DNA from: Nitrospira sp.
GTDB taxonomy: Bacteria > Nitrospirota > Nitrospiria > Nitrospirales > Nitrospiraceae
Direction of reading: 5' to 3'
Assembly (NCBI GenBank): GCA_018242725.1
Contig: JAFEBI010000014.1
Location: 1 to 64,000, forward strand
DNA length: 64,000 nucleotides
The notes under the pieces were generated by a model. The model ran no database searches. It was given only the letters and a program-made list of their open reading frames with translations, and was not told the DNA's origin. Shown piece by piece: positions 42,935 through 51,476 of the stretch. Every line of letters begins with the position of its first letter. The stretch's first letter is position 1. The position numbers were made by a program, and so were the translations under genes.

Positions 42935-43240
42935 ATGCAGATTTCAGGTCATGGGAAAGTTGACCATCTGGCAAAAGTGTTGCTTGGAGTGCATGAGGCT
43001 GAGAACACAGCTGCTCGGCAACCGACGGCTCAACCCAAGGCTGGCAAGGATGAGGTTCAGATCTCGGCTCAAGCAAAGGAACTGCAACGGATTCGAGAGT
43101 TGGTCAATCAGCCGGATTCATTGCGGGCAGAACATGTCGATCGCATCAAACGTTCTCTTGATAGCGGCACCTACGATATCAGTGGTCGCGCAGTCGGAGA
43201 TGCGCTGATTAAACAGGTCCTGACCGACGCTGTACTCTAA
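42935..43240 (+). CDS. flgM: Anti-sigma28 factor FlgM
   Basis: The 101-residue protein ends with KDEVQISAQAKELQRIRELV, then RAEHVDRIKRSLDSGTYDISGRAVGDALIKQ, the FlgM signature that binds FliA. The N-terminal half is less conserved, consistent with disorder and export through the completed hook. It follows flgJ and precedes flgN. GGAGGAGTT and GGAAGGAG lie before the ATG. A FliA-type promoter upstream indicates feedback, since FlgM inhibits the factor that makes it. Confidence 0.93.
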   Translation: MQISGHGKVDHLAKVLLGVHEAENTAARQPTAQPKAGKDEVQISAQAKELQRIRELVNQPDSLRAEHVDRIKRSLDSGTYDISGRAVGDALIKQVLTDAVL

Positions 43241-43301
43241 AGCGGCAGGAATCCACCTACGTTGGGCTGTCGCCGCAACGGATCCTTGATCTGGTCCATG
43301 G

Positions 43302-43826
43302 ATGGGCAGGTTTCCGATCGTGAATGTTTCAATCTCTCTCCATCAATTGAGCCATATTCTCGCCTGTGAATCAGTCCAGTGCGATCTTTTGACGCAAAAC
43401 ATCATTCAAGAACGGGATGCCATCAAGCGGATGGCGCTCAGTGAATTTCTTGCCATCAGCAAGTCAAGAAGTTCGATTCTCGAATCGCTTCATCATCTGA
43501 AAGATGAGTTAGATCTGCTGCTGAATAACCTCGCAAGTGTCCATCAGATTCCACAATCCAATCGAACAGTTACCGAAATACTGCATCAGACTCAAGACCC
43601 TCAGGCCGGAGCGATTCTCCGGCAGTATGAGAAACTTGCGGAAAAGGTCCGGTCGGTCAAGCAAGATATCGGGGTGAACCAGATTCTGATCAACAATGTT
43701 CAATCGTTTCTGATGCGTGCCGCCGAAGCTCACCGGCAAGGGGCGACGGAAGAGGATTTGTACTCAGCATCTGGGGCTCCGGGTTTGGTTAGTCGTCAGG
43801 CTGTGTTGATCAAACGGAAAGGCTGA
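43302..43826 (+). CDS. flgN: Flagellar export chaperone FlgN
   Basis: The 174-residue protein is all helix, with long heptads (LLTQNIIQERDAIKRMALSEFLAISKSRSSILESLHHLKDELDLLLNN, VRSVKQDIGVNQILINNVQSFL). This suits FlgN, the chaperone for FlgK and FlgL. Sequence conservation is weak in the family, so the position immediately before flgK is part of the evidence. An in-frame GTG at 43320 could be an alternative start. flgK begins six bases after the stop. Confidence 0.85.
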   Translation: MGRFPIVNVSISLHQLSHILACESVQCDLLTQNIIQERDAIKRMALSEFLAISKSRSSILESLHHLKDELDLLLNNLASVHQIPQSNRTVTEILHQTQDPQAGAILRQYEKLAEKVRSVKQDIGVNQILINNVQSFLMRAAEAHRQGATEEDLYSASGAPGLVSRQAVLIKRKG

Positions 43827-43832
43827 GGGTCG

Positions 43833-45857
43833 ATGGGACTGGACTCGCTCATGAGCATCGGGAAGACGGCCCTGTTCACGGCTCAACAGGCGTTGACGGT
43901 AACGGGCCACAACATCAGCAATGTCAATACACCGGGTTATTCCAGACAGCAAATCATGTTGACCGAACAACGACCGGCGGATGGCAGTCCCGGACAAGTC
44001 GGTACCGGCGTGAAGATCGCAGAAATCCGGCGGGCGGTTGATTCATTCCTTAATCGGGAGTTTACGGTCTCTCAGCAAGATCTTGGACAGTTCACGGTTG
44101 CGCAGGAGGAGCTCAGCAAGCTGGAGAGTCTTTTGGGCGATACAAACGGGAAGGGTTTGGCCGGACAATTGAACGAGTTTTTTAAAGCATTGCAGGATGC
44201 CTCCACGTCGCCGTCTCAGGTTACACCTCGTTCGGTCTTACTGGGGAAAGCGGCGACACTGGCCGTCTCATTCCATCAGCTCAGTGCGGACCTGACAAAT
44301 ACTCGCCAGGCGATTGACGTGCAGGTCGGCGTGACGATCAATGAAATCAATAGTCTTACAAAAAAGGTCGCTGAGCTCAATACGCAGATCAAGTCAGCTG
44401 AGGTCAGCGGCCAGAATGCGAATGATCTCCGGGATCAGCGCGATTTGGCCATCAATGATTTAGCGACGAGGGTTGAGGTTTCGACATTGGAACGTCCTGA
44501 TGGTACCGTTTCCGTCTTCACGGCCCGTGGATTGATCTTGGTCGATCAAGAAACAACGCGCAATCTGGTGGGAGTGGAGTCTTCCGACAATCAAGGCTTG
44601 CTTGATGTCGGGTATGATATCGGAGGAAATCGGCCGGCTATCATTGGCGGTCTGATTTCCAGCGGGAAGCTTCGAGGACTCTTGGATGTGCGCGATCAAA
44701 CGATCCCCTCGGTCTTACAGGGAGTCGACGCATTAGCAGGATCTCTTTTGACGGAGGTCAATCAAGTTCACCGGCTTGGGTACGGACTTGATGGTTCGAC
44801 CGGGCAGGATTTTTTTGCAGGTCTATCGGTCACGACTAAGACGCCCACGACGAATACGGGGACCAGCTCAATCAGTAGCGGAATCGTCACGGCTCCAAGC
44901 AACTTGACATTCCACGACTACGAGATTCGATTCAGCGGTACCAACAGTTATGCGATCATCGATGCCACTACGGGGAATGGGATCAGAGGTAACTATACCG
45001 GAACTGCCCTCACTCCTCCAACGGTGGATGCGCCGGTGAGTCTCGTAACAGGAGTGAATGACACCCTGGTCGTGTCCGTCGATGGAACCACTTCAGGAAC
45101 GATTACATTGAGCGGTGCAGCCTCACCTGGTCAGCCGTATGCCTCAGGCTCTGCGCTTGCCGCCGAACTCGAGGGCAAGATCAATGCGGATTCAACGCTT
45201 TCCGGAGCCGGCCGCAAGGTGACCGTGCATTTCGATAGCACGACGAATCGGTTGGTACTGCAATCCGCCACGATTGGCGGTACTAGTTCAGTTGATGTGA
45301 CAGGTGGGACGGCAAGGGCCAGCCTCGGTCTCTCCGGAGGTACCAGCACTGCGGCATCAGGCACATATAGCGGCCCTCAAACGTTCCACGTCGATGGTAT
45401 CGCCGTAACAGTTTCTGGCGCTCCGGCAGCAAACGATGTCCTGAAGTTTAACTCACGGGAAAATGCAGCTCGTGATTTATCCGTTGTGTTATCCGATCCC
45501 ACGAAGCTGGCTCTGTCGTCGACACGCGCAGGGGTTCCTGGAAATAATCAGAACGGAATTGCTCTGGTTGCTCTTCAATCCAAAGCCGTCGTTGGGCTCA
45601 GCAATGCGACGTTTTTTGATGCGTATCGAAAGACAGCCAGTGATCTTGGCGTTGCGTCGCAGGTTGCCAGCCAGCGCTTCGACGCCGAGAATGTTCGCAA
45701 CGAACAATTGCAAACGTTTCAGTCCCAGGTTTCTGGTGTGTCGCTCGATGAAGAGCTGGTCAATTTACTAAAGTATCAGAGGGCATTTCAGGCAGCCTCT
45801 CGTTTGATCACTGCCGCCGATGAGATGATGGCGACCTTGATCTCGCTCAAACAATAG
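43833..45857 (+). CDS. flgK: Hook-associated protein 1 FlgK
   Basis: The 674-residue protein starts with LMSIGKTALFTAQQALTVTGHNISNVNTPGYSRQ, has the family segment LRDQRDLAINDLATRVEV, and ends with SLDEELVNLLKYQRAFQAASRLITAADEMMATLISL. It forms the hook-filament junction. It is longer than typical FlgK (about 550) because of a Gly/Thr/Ser-rich insertion at about 355-515. Part of this (about residues 398-500) is clearly homologous to an insertion in FlgL (DGTTSGTI, KINADSTLSGAG, SSVDV). A flagellin-hook-IN-like fold is plausible. It is co-transcribed with flgN and flgL. Confidence 0.95.
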   Translation: MGLDSLMSIGKTALFTAQQALTVTGHNISNVNTPGYSRQQIMLTEQRPADGSPGQVGTGVKIAEIRRAVDSFLNREFTVSQQDLGQFTVAQEELSKLESLLGDTNGKGLAGQLNEFFKALQDASTSPSQVTPRSVLLGKAATLAVSFHQLSADLTNTRQAIDVQVGVTINEINSLTKKVAELNTQIKSAEVSGQNANDLRDQRDLAINDLATRVEVSTLERPDGTVSVFTARGLILVDQETTRNLVGVESSDNQGLLDVGYDIGGNRPAIIGGLISSGKLRGLLDVRDQTIPSVLQGVDALAGSLLTEVNQVHRLGYGLDGSTGQDFFAGLSVTTKTPTTNTGTSSISSGIVTAPSNLTFHDYEIRFSGTNSYAIIDATTGNGIRGNYTGTALTPPTVDAPVSLVTGVNDTLVVSVDGTTSGTITLSGAASPGQPYASGSALAAELEGKINADSTLSGAGRKVTVHFDSTTNRLVLQSATIGGTSSVDVTGGTARASLGLSGGTSTAASGTYSGPQTFHVDGIAVTVSGAPAANDVLKFNSRENAARDLSVVLSDPTKLALSSTRAGVPGNNQNGIALVALQSKAVVGLSNATFFDAYRKTASDLGVASQVASQRFDAENVRNEQLQTFQSQVSGVSLDEELVNLLKYQRAFQAASRLITAADEMMATLISLKQ

Positions 45858-45873
45858 AGAGAGGAGCGTTCTC

Positions 45874-47652
45874 ATGCGCGTCACTGACCAACAGATATTC
45901 GGGGTTCTCGTCAATAACTATCAGAGAGCCCGGTTGAAAGAGATGGAACTGCACGAGCACCTGGCCACCGGGAAACAAGTTCTGCAGCCGTCTGATGACC
46001 CAGGCCGGTTCAATCAGATACTGGAGAAGCAGACAACGCTGGCCAAGCTTGAACAACGCATTCGCAATGTGGCGACAGCGACCACACGTATCGATTTGGC
46101 CGACACATCTCTCCAAGGTACGACGACGACGCTCTCACGGATCAGAGAATTGGCTGTTCAGTTTGCTTCCGACACCAATGGTGCGCCGGAGCGAATAGCC
46201 GGGGCACGTGAAATCGGGACCCTTCTTCAACATCTGCTTCAGCTGGGAAATGCTGAATTTGAGGACAACCAACCGGTTTTCGGAGGAACAAGCCGACATG
46301 GATTTGCCGCGGGGTTGACGCTGTCGACGCCGGTTACAGTGACGGATGCTGTTGCGGATTCTTTGATCGTGAAGATAGATGGTGTGACATCAGGAACAAT
46401 TGATCTGACCAGCGGAACCGAGACGTTCAATGGGTCAGAATTAGCCGCGAGAGTACAAAGCCGTATCAATGCGGATTCAATACTGAGTGCTGCTGGGAAA
46501 AGTGCTTCCGTTAGCTATACTGATGGCAGGCTGGTCGTCACTTCTGACTCAAGCGGTTCGACCTCAAGCGTTGAGGTGTTGAGCGGTTCGGCTCGTGCAT
46601 TGCTCGGCTTCAATGGAGGAAGTGCTGGTTCCGGTGAATCGACGTTTTCGTCGACCGTGACAACGAATGTGGGTGCCGCAAACAGTGGTGGGGCAGTGGT
46701 GTCGCAAGGACAGATCATCGACACGAGCGCAACGTCTTTTGACAACTATGTGGTCAGATTCACCGGACCAGGGAATTTTGATGTACTCGATATTTCGGCA
46801 CCGGTCACGGCGGTTCCTAATTCCGCCAACACCGGTCGCATTGGCTCAATTGATGCCGGAATCATTGATCCTCAACGTGCGACGCTAGATGCATACGAGA
46901 TACAGTTTACGTCTCCGTCCCAATATTCCGTCCGGAACACGACGACCGGTGCGACGCTCTCAACCGGAAACTCTTATGTATCCGGAGGGGCCATCGAATT
47001 CGACGGTCTCCGTGTAGTGCTCTCGAACGTGCAGGGAAACGGACCAGCTACAGGAGATCGACTCGCCGTCGCCGTCGCTCCGAAACCAGTGCTCACCAAC
47101 CGGACCTACACGTCCGGTGATCCCATCCAGTTTGATGGAATCCAGGTTCGAATCACTAACGGCGCCTCAGCGCCAGTGGCAGGGGATCTATTTCATGTTG
47201 TGAGTCAAACAAAATATGCCGGTGATTCGGGTAGTCAGCAGGTGGAGGTGGCGGATGGAGAGGTCGTCACGACCAACATGCCCGGCGATCGAGTGTTTAG
47301 CGGTTCCGATATCAACGTATTCGACACGGTTCAACAACTTCTTGCGGCACTGCGAGGAAATTTCAAAGCTGGTATCAGAGAGAGTCTTGGTGGGCTCGAT
47401 CGAGCGATCAGCCAAGTGACGGCCGGCCATGGTACCATCGGCGCCTTGGCCAATCGATTAGAGGCCACTTCCGCCGCATTAGATGATACTAAATCAATAG
47501 CTACGAATGCCCTGTCGTCATTGCAAGACATTGATCTGGCAAAAACCATATCCGAACTGACCTTACAAGATTATGCCCTTCAGGCGGCCGGCCAGACGCT
47601 GTCGCGGATCTTTGACAACTCCCTTCTGAAATATTTACCCTCTCAAGTGTAG
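45874..47652 (+). CDS. flgL: Hook-associated protein 3 FlgL, enlarged
   Basis: The 592-residue protein starts with RVTDQQIFGVLVNNYQRARLKEMELHEHLATGKQVLQPSDDPGRF and ends with DLAKTISELTLQDYALQAAGQTLSRIFDNSLLKYL. These flagellin-like ends are typical of FlgL. Ordinary FlgL has about 300-400 residues; here the middle (about 145-480) is enlarged. It includes a module homologous to one in FlgK (DGVTSGTI, RINADSILSAAG, SSVEVLSGSARALLGF) and two related DAYEIQF/FDGLRV/FDGIQV repeats. It forms the second junction ring below the cap. A FliA-type promoter for csrA overlaps its 3' end. Confidence 0.93.
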   Translation: MRVTDQQIFGVLVNNYQRARLKEMELHEHLATGKQVLQPSDDPGRFNQILEKQTTLAKLEQRIRNVATATTRIDLADTSLQGTTTTLSRIRELAVQFASDTNGAPERIAGAREIGTLLQHLLQLGNAEFEDNQPVFGGTSRHGFAAGLTLSTPVTVTDAVADSLIVKIDGVTSGTIDLTSGTETFNGSELAARVQSRINADSILSAAGKSASVSYTDGRLVVTSDSSGSTSSVEVLSGSARALLGFNGGSAGSGESTFSSTVTTNVGAANSGGAVVSQGQIIDTSATSFDNYVVRFTGPGNFDVLDISAPVTAVPNSANTGRIGSIDAGIIDPQRATLDAYEIQFTSPSQYSVRNTTTGATLSTGNSYVSGGAIEFDGLRVVLSNVQGNGPATGDRLAVAVAPKPVLTNRTYTSGDPIQFDGIQVRITNGASAPVAGDLFHVVSQTKYAGDSGSQQVEVADGEVVTTNMPGDRVFSGSDINVFDTVQQLLAALRGNFKAGIRESLGGLDRAISQVTAGHGTIGALANRLEATSAALDDTKSIATNALSSLQDIDLAKTISELTLQDYALQAAGQTLSRIFDNSLLKYLPSQV

Positions 47653-47669
47653 AGCTTTGTAACCGATAG
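47643..47669 (+). promoter_or_regulatory. FliA (sigma28) promoter before csrA
   Basis: TCAA (47643-47646), exactly 15 bases, then ACCGATAG (47662-47669) fits the sigma28 consensus. It overlaps the flgL stop codon and lies about 36 bases before the csrA start. It suggests csrA-fliW can be expressed as late genes independently of flgL. Confidence 0.75.
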
Positions 47670-47704
47670 GGTTATGAAGCCCTATATAGCCAGGGAAGGC
47701 CGGT

Positions 47705-47950
47705 ATGCTGGTACTGACCCGTCGATGTGGAGAAAGTGTCACGATTGGCCCTGATATCAGGGTCGTCGTACTTGGCCTCAAAAGCGGGCAAGTTCGCTTG
47801 GGGATTGAAGCTCCTTCGGCGGTCGCTGTTCATCGGGAGGAAGTCTACGCACGGATTCAAGAAGAGAATCGCTTGGCGGCCAAAACTCAAGCGGTTCCCC
47901 TCGATGCGTTTCGCCGACTGATCCCAGGAAAGCGTGGAATGGTCTCATAA
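47705..47950 (+). CDS. csrA: Post-transcriptional regulator CsrA
   Basis: The 81-residue protein begins [15 protein letters not shown] and has [29 protein letters not shown], the complete CsrA core with the RNA-contact residues L4 and R44 region. CsrA binds GGA motifs in mRNA leaders and commonly represses flagellin synthesis. The C-terminal extension beyond the core is modest. AGGGAAGG before the ATG contains a GGA that could serve autoregulation. It is adjacent to fliW, its protein antagonist. Confidence 0.95.
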   Translation: MLVLTRRCGESVTIGPDIRVVVLGLKSGQVRLGIEAPSAVAVHREEVYARIQEENRLAAKTQAVPLDAFRRLIPGKRGMVS

Positions 47951-47960
47951 GGATGTCGAG

Positions 47961-48443
47961 ATGAAATGCAGATCGACCCGATTTGGGGCATTCGAAGTCT
48001 CGGACGACAGCATTGTCCGGTTTCCCGTAGGTTTGTTGGGATTTCCGGATTCCCAACGGTATGTCATTCTGGATCATGACACAGAGGCTCCGTTTAAATG
48101 GCTCCAATCGATCGATGAGCCTGGGTTGGCATTCGTGATTCTTGATCCCGCCATATTCCAGACCGATTATCATGTCAGTGTGCCAGCCGATATTCTAGCC
48201 AAGATGAACAACGGGAAAGAGGACGATCTGGCATTGGCGATCATCTTGACCATTCCGTCTGACGATCCAGCTCACATTACGGCAAATCTACGCGGTCCGT
48301 TGGTCATGAGCCACAAGACGAGATTAGGCACACAGTTGGTACTCTCTGAAGAATATCCGACCAGGTTTCCGCTCTTTCCTGCATCGCACTCCCAGTCATC
48401 AATCTCCGTAGAGCCACGGTCTGCTGCAAAGTGTCCTGCATAA
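47961..48443 (+). CDS. fliW: Flagellar assembly factor FliW (CsrA antagonist)
   Basis: The 160-residue protein has FGAFEVSDDSIVRFPVGLLGFPDSQRYVILDHD, PFKWLQSIDEPGLAFVILDP and ADLRGPLV-type (ITANLRGPLVMSHKTRLGTQLVL) motifs, all diagnostic of FliW. It binds CsrA and flagellin in a partner switch that links flagellin translation to export. ATG 47961 follows AAGGATG. It ends this part of the flagellar cluster; a hairpin follows. The flagellin gene this switch would govern is not in the window. Confidence 0.95.
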   Translation: MKCRSTRFGAFEVSDDSIVRFPVGLLGFPDSQRYVILDHDTEAPFKWLQSIDEPGLAFVILDPAIFQTDYHVSVPADILAKMNNGKEDDLALAIILTIPSDDPAHITANLRGPLVMSHKTRLGTQLVLSEEYPTRFPLFPASHSQSSISVEPRSAAKCPA

Positions 48444-48497
48444 GATCGCGTGACTATGCCACCCTGCGTAATCCGCGTTGTTCATGACGGTTTGTGA

Positions 48498-48522
48498 TGA
48501 AGCGTGAGCGGTTCACGCTTCA
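48498..48522. terminator. Perfect hairpin between convergent genes
   Basis: TGAAGCGTGA (48498-48507) pairs exactly with TCACGCTTCA (48513-48522) around a five-base loop. It lies between the ends of fliW (plus strand) and the hybrid kinase gene (minus strand), where a bidirectional terminator is expected. No T-run is present. Confidence 0.55.
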
Positions 48523-48587
48523 CTGACGAAGACTATTCGCGTCGCAGCATGGGCCATTAAAGTAGAAGCGCTCGTGGATATTGCGAG

Positions 48588-51476
48588 TCAAGCGGCTGCT
48601 TGTGTCAGGGCAGGGTACCCATTGCGATAGGATTCCAGTACTTGGACCAGTCGTGCGACTTCGACCTCAAGTTGCGCGTACACGGGAGGAGCGTCATGAA
48701 GTGCTTGAAGGCGACCGACTGCCTCAAGGCGACTGGCGATCAACCCAACCTCCGAGGCACAGAGATTTCCTGCGGTTCCTTTAAATGTGTGTGCGGATCG
48801 TTCGACGGCGGACGAATTTCCATCAGCCAGGGCCGTTCGAATGTCGGCCAGCATCGTTTGATAACGATCCAAAAAGAGACGGATGAGTTGGCCAAACAAC
48901 TCATTGTCACTCCCAATGTTTTGATACATTTGTACGTGGTCGAAAATGCCTTGAGCAGGATCGGTAGCGCCAGAAGGCAGCACCGGCTTGGTTGCTTGGA
49001 GCTTCTGAGGTGGAGCCGGCGTCCAGCGCGCAAGTGCAGCCCGTAGTTCGTCGAGCTTGATCGGCTTCGAGAGGTAGTCATCCATGCCCGCGGCTAAGCA
49101 ACGCTCACGATCGCCTTGCATGGCATTGGCGGTGACGGCGATGATTGGTATATGCCGGTGAGTTTCAAGCGACGAGTTGCAGGTTTTATCAGGGCCGCCT
49201 GTATCGTCCGGACCAATGTCGGACGCTTCGCGTTCACGAATGATTCGGGTTGTCTCAAAGCCGTCCATGAGGGGCATCTGACAATCCATCAGGATGGCGG
49301 CATATCGTCCTTTTGCCAGTGCCGCCAAGGCTTCCTGCCCATTATCGACGACATCCGATCGGTATCCCAGTTTCTCGACCATCCGAACGGCAAGCTTCTG
49401 GTTGATAATATTGTCTTCTACCACCAGCACATGTTGGTGCTGAACGTTCTCAGCAACGGTGTGTCTCGTGACCAGTTGCGGGACAATGGCACCGATCTGC
49501 TCGGTTGTCCGTTCTTGATCATCCTGTATCCCAAGAACGGTTCGGAGACACCCCCGTAACTCATCGTGACGCACAGGTTTGGGGAGGTAGCCCATTGCGC
49601 CGGAAGAGCGAGCCTGTTCGGCATGCCCGCGCTGGAGAATGGACGTCATGACCACAAGACGTGTAGGTGACCTCTCCGGATGACTGTTGAGCTCGCGCGC
49701 GAGCTGTAAGCCGTCTTTCCCCGGCATGATGACGTCCAAAATGGCGAGATCGTACGGTGTCCCTCTCTGATTGGCCTCTGTAATACGTTGCCAGGCCGAC
49801 TCGGCATCTTCGGCCAGGTCGTCCACCATTCCCCATCCGGAAACGAGATGGTGGAGAATCATGCGATTCGATTCATTGTCGTCCACAATCAGGACCCGTT
49901 TCCCTGCGAGTTCACCGGACGGAAGAATGGCACGGGGAGAGCCGGCCTGTTTCTGAAAGCGCGCCGTACACCAGAAAGTACTTCCTTGACCTTCGATGCT
50001 ACGGACTCCAATCTGACCTCCCATCAGCTCCACCAACTGTTTAGAAATCGAGAGACCCAGGCCGGTTCCCCCATATTTTCTTGTCGTTGAACTGTCGGCT
50101 TGAACGAACGGGCGAAAGAGCTTGTCGATCGTCGCCGAACTCATGCCGATTCCGCTGTCCGTGACTTCGAATCGGATGACCACGGTATGCGTGAAGTCTT
50201 CCTCAAGATACGCTTGGAGGGCCACATCTCCTTTGTCCGTAAATTTCACGGCATTGGCAACCAGATTGGTGAGGACCTGCCGGAGGCGTCCTGGGTCCCC
50301 TTTAAGCCCTGTCGGAACGGCTGCGTGTACCAATCCGGTAAGTTCGATTCCTTTGGTCTCGGCCCGCTCGGCAAACTGTGCTAATACCTGTTCCACGGTG
50401 GTTCTTAGATTGAAATCCAAGCACTCTAACTCCAGCTTCCCGGCTTCGATTTTGCTGCATTCCAGCACGTCGTTGATCAACTGCAACAGGGCTTCACCGC
50501 ACTGACGAATGGTTTCAGCATAGGAGTGCTGTTCAGGCGTCAACGGAGTCTCCATCAGCAGGCTCGTCATGCCGATCACGCCGTTCATGGGTGTGCGCAA
50601 TTCATGGCTGACTGTGGCCAAGAATGCAGACTTCACGCGTGCCGACTCCGTCGCCTTCTCAAGCGCCTGATCGAGACGTTGATTGCTCTCCGCAAGTTGG
50701 GTGGCAGTCTCTTGGAGTGCCTGTTGTGTCGTATAGACGGTGGTCATGTCCGTTGCGTACCCGCGGACAACCCCGTGGGGGAGGACCGGACAAAAGGTCC
50801 ATGAAAAACTGGCATGAGGAAGCGTGACTTTTTCCCCATGCAGGATTTGGCCGGTTGAGAGACATCGCTGGATGATCGTCATGAGCTGAGCAGGTGCCAC
50901 GCTGGGAAACCCTTCGAGACTATAACCGAATCGAGAGAGCAGCGAAATCATGGCGGGGTTGGCATACAAGAGGCTGCCATGTCGGTCCAACTCAATCATG
51001 GGTGAAGGACTCTCATGCGCAATGGCGGCGAGGCGGTCGCGCTCGTGCTTGACCTCCATTTCTTGAGACAAGTCCCGTATGCAGATCATCAGCACAGTAA
51101 CGTTGCCGAACATGTTGGGGGTACATGTCCATTCCACTGGAAGGGCAGTGCCCGTCCGTTTCATATAGAGCTGTTGCCTCGAGGCAATTGGCTGACCGCT
51201 TCGTAATACCCTGGTGAGTTGTGCCGTGATTAAGGCCGCATCGGACGCCGTGAGCGTCGACCAGAAGGCGGGAAAGGATTGCTTCATGGGAATCCGTGAT
51301 CGTGGTCCCAGGAACCGGCGTCCTTCCCGGTTGACGGCGAGGATTGTGAGGTCGGGGTTAAGGATAAGGGCACCAATCGGCAAGTCCTCAAGCACGTCAG
51401 CAAGGGTGGGAATGTGCCACGAGTCGACTGTCGTTCGACGGCGGGATGGTCCGTGTTTTCTCTGGGATTGCGGCAT
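48588..51476 (-). CDS. Hybrid sensor histidine kinase, PAS-PAS-HK-REC-REC-HPt
   Basis: The 962-residue protein is a BarA-style phosphorelay. Two PAS domains (about 25-135 and 150-255) are followed by HisKA with SHELRTPMNGVIGM (about 290) and HATPase with NLVANAVKF, DSGIGM and GGTGLGLSIS. Receiver 1 (about 525-650) has AILDVIMPGKDG and LPKPV. Receiver 2 (about 690-825) has ILMDCQMPLMDG and LSKPI. A C-terminal HPt domain has AHTFKGTAGN. All phosphorylation sites appear intact. No membrane helix is evident, so it is cytoplasmic. Its start shares bases with the HD-GYP stop, forming an operon behind a FliA-type promoter, so it probably belongs to the motility regulon. Confidence 0.95.
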   Translation of the reverse strand: MPQSQRKHGPSRRRTTVDSWHIPTLADVLEDLPIGALILNPDLTILAVNREGRRFLGPRSRIPMKQSFPAFWSTLTASDAALITAQLTRVLRSGQPIASRQQLYMKRTGTALPVEWTCTPNMFGNVTVLMICIRDLSQEMEVKHERDRLAAIAHESPSPMIELDRHGSLLYANPAMISLLSRFGYSLEGFPSVAPAQLMTIIQRCLSTGQILHGEKVTLPHASFSWTFCPVLPHGVVRGYATDMTTVYTTQQALQETATQLAESNQRLDQALEKATESARVKSAFLATVSHELRTPMNGVIGMTSLLMETPLTPEQHSYAETIRQCGEALLQLINDVLECSKIEAGKLELECLDFNLRTTVEQVLAQFAERAETKGIELTGLVHAAVPTGLKGDPGRLRQVLTNLVANAVKFTDKGDVALQAYLEEDFTHTVVIRFEVTDSGIGMSSATIDKLFRPFVQADSSTTRKYGGTGLGLSISKQLVELMGGQIGVRSIEGQGSTFWCTARFQKQAGSPRAILPSGELAGKRVLIVDDNESNRMILHHLVSGWGMVDDLAEDAESAWQRITEANQRGTPYDLAILDVIMPGKDGLQLARELNSHPERSPTRLVVMTSILQRGHAEQARSSGAMGYLPKPVRHDELRGCLRTVLGIQDDQERTTEQIGAIVPQLVTRHTVAENVQHQHVLVVEDNIINQKLAVRMVEKLGYRSDVVDNGQEALAALAKGRYAAILMDCQMPLMDGFETTRIIREREASDIGPDDTGGPDKTCNSSLETHRHIPIIAVTANAMQGDRERCLAAGMDDYLSKPIKLDELRAALARWTPAPPQKLQATKPVLPSGATDPAQGIFDHVQMYQNIGSDNELFGQLIRLFLDRYQTMLADIRTALADGNSSAVERSAHTFKGTAGNLCASEVGLIASRLEAVGRLQALHDAPPVYAQLEVEVARLVQVLESYRNGYPALTQAAA

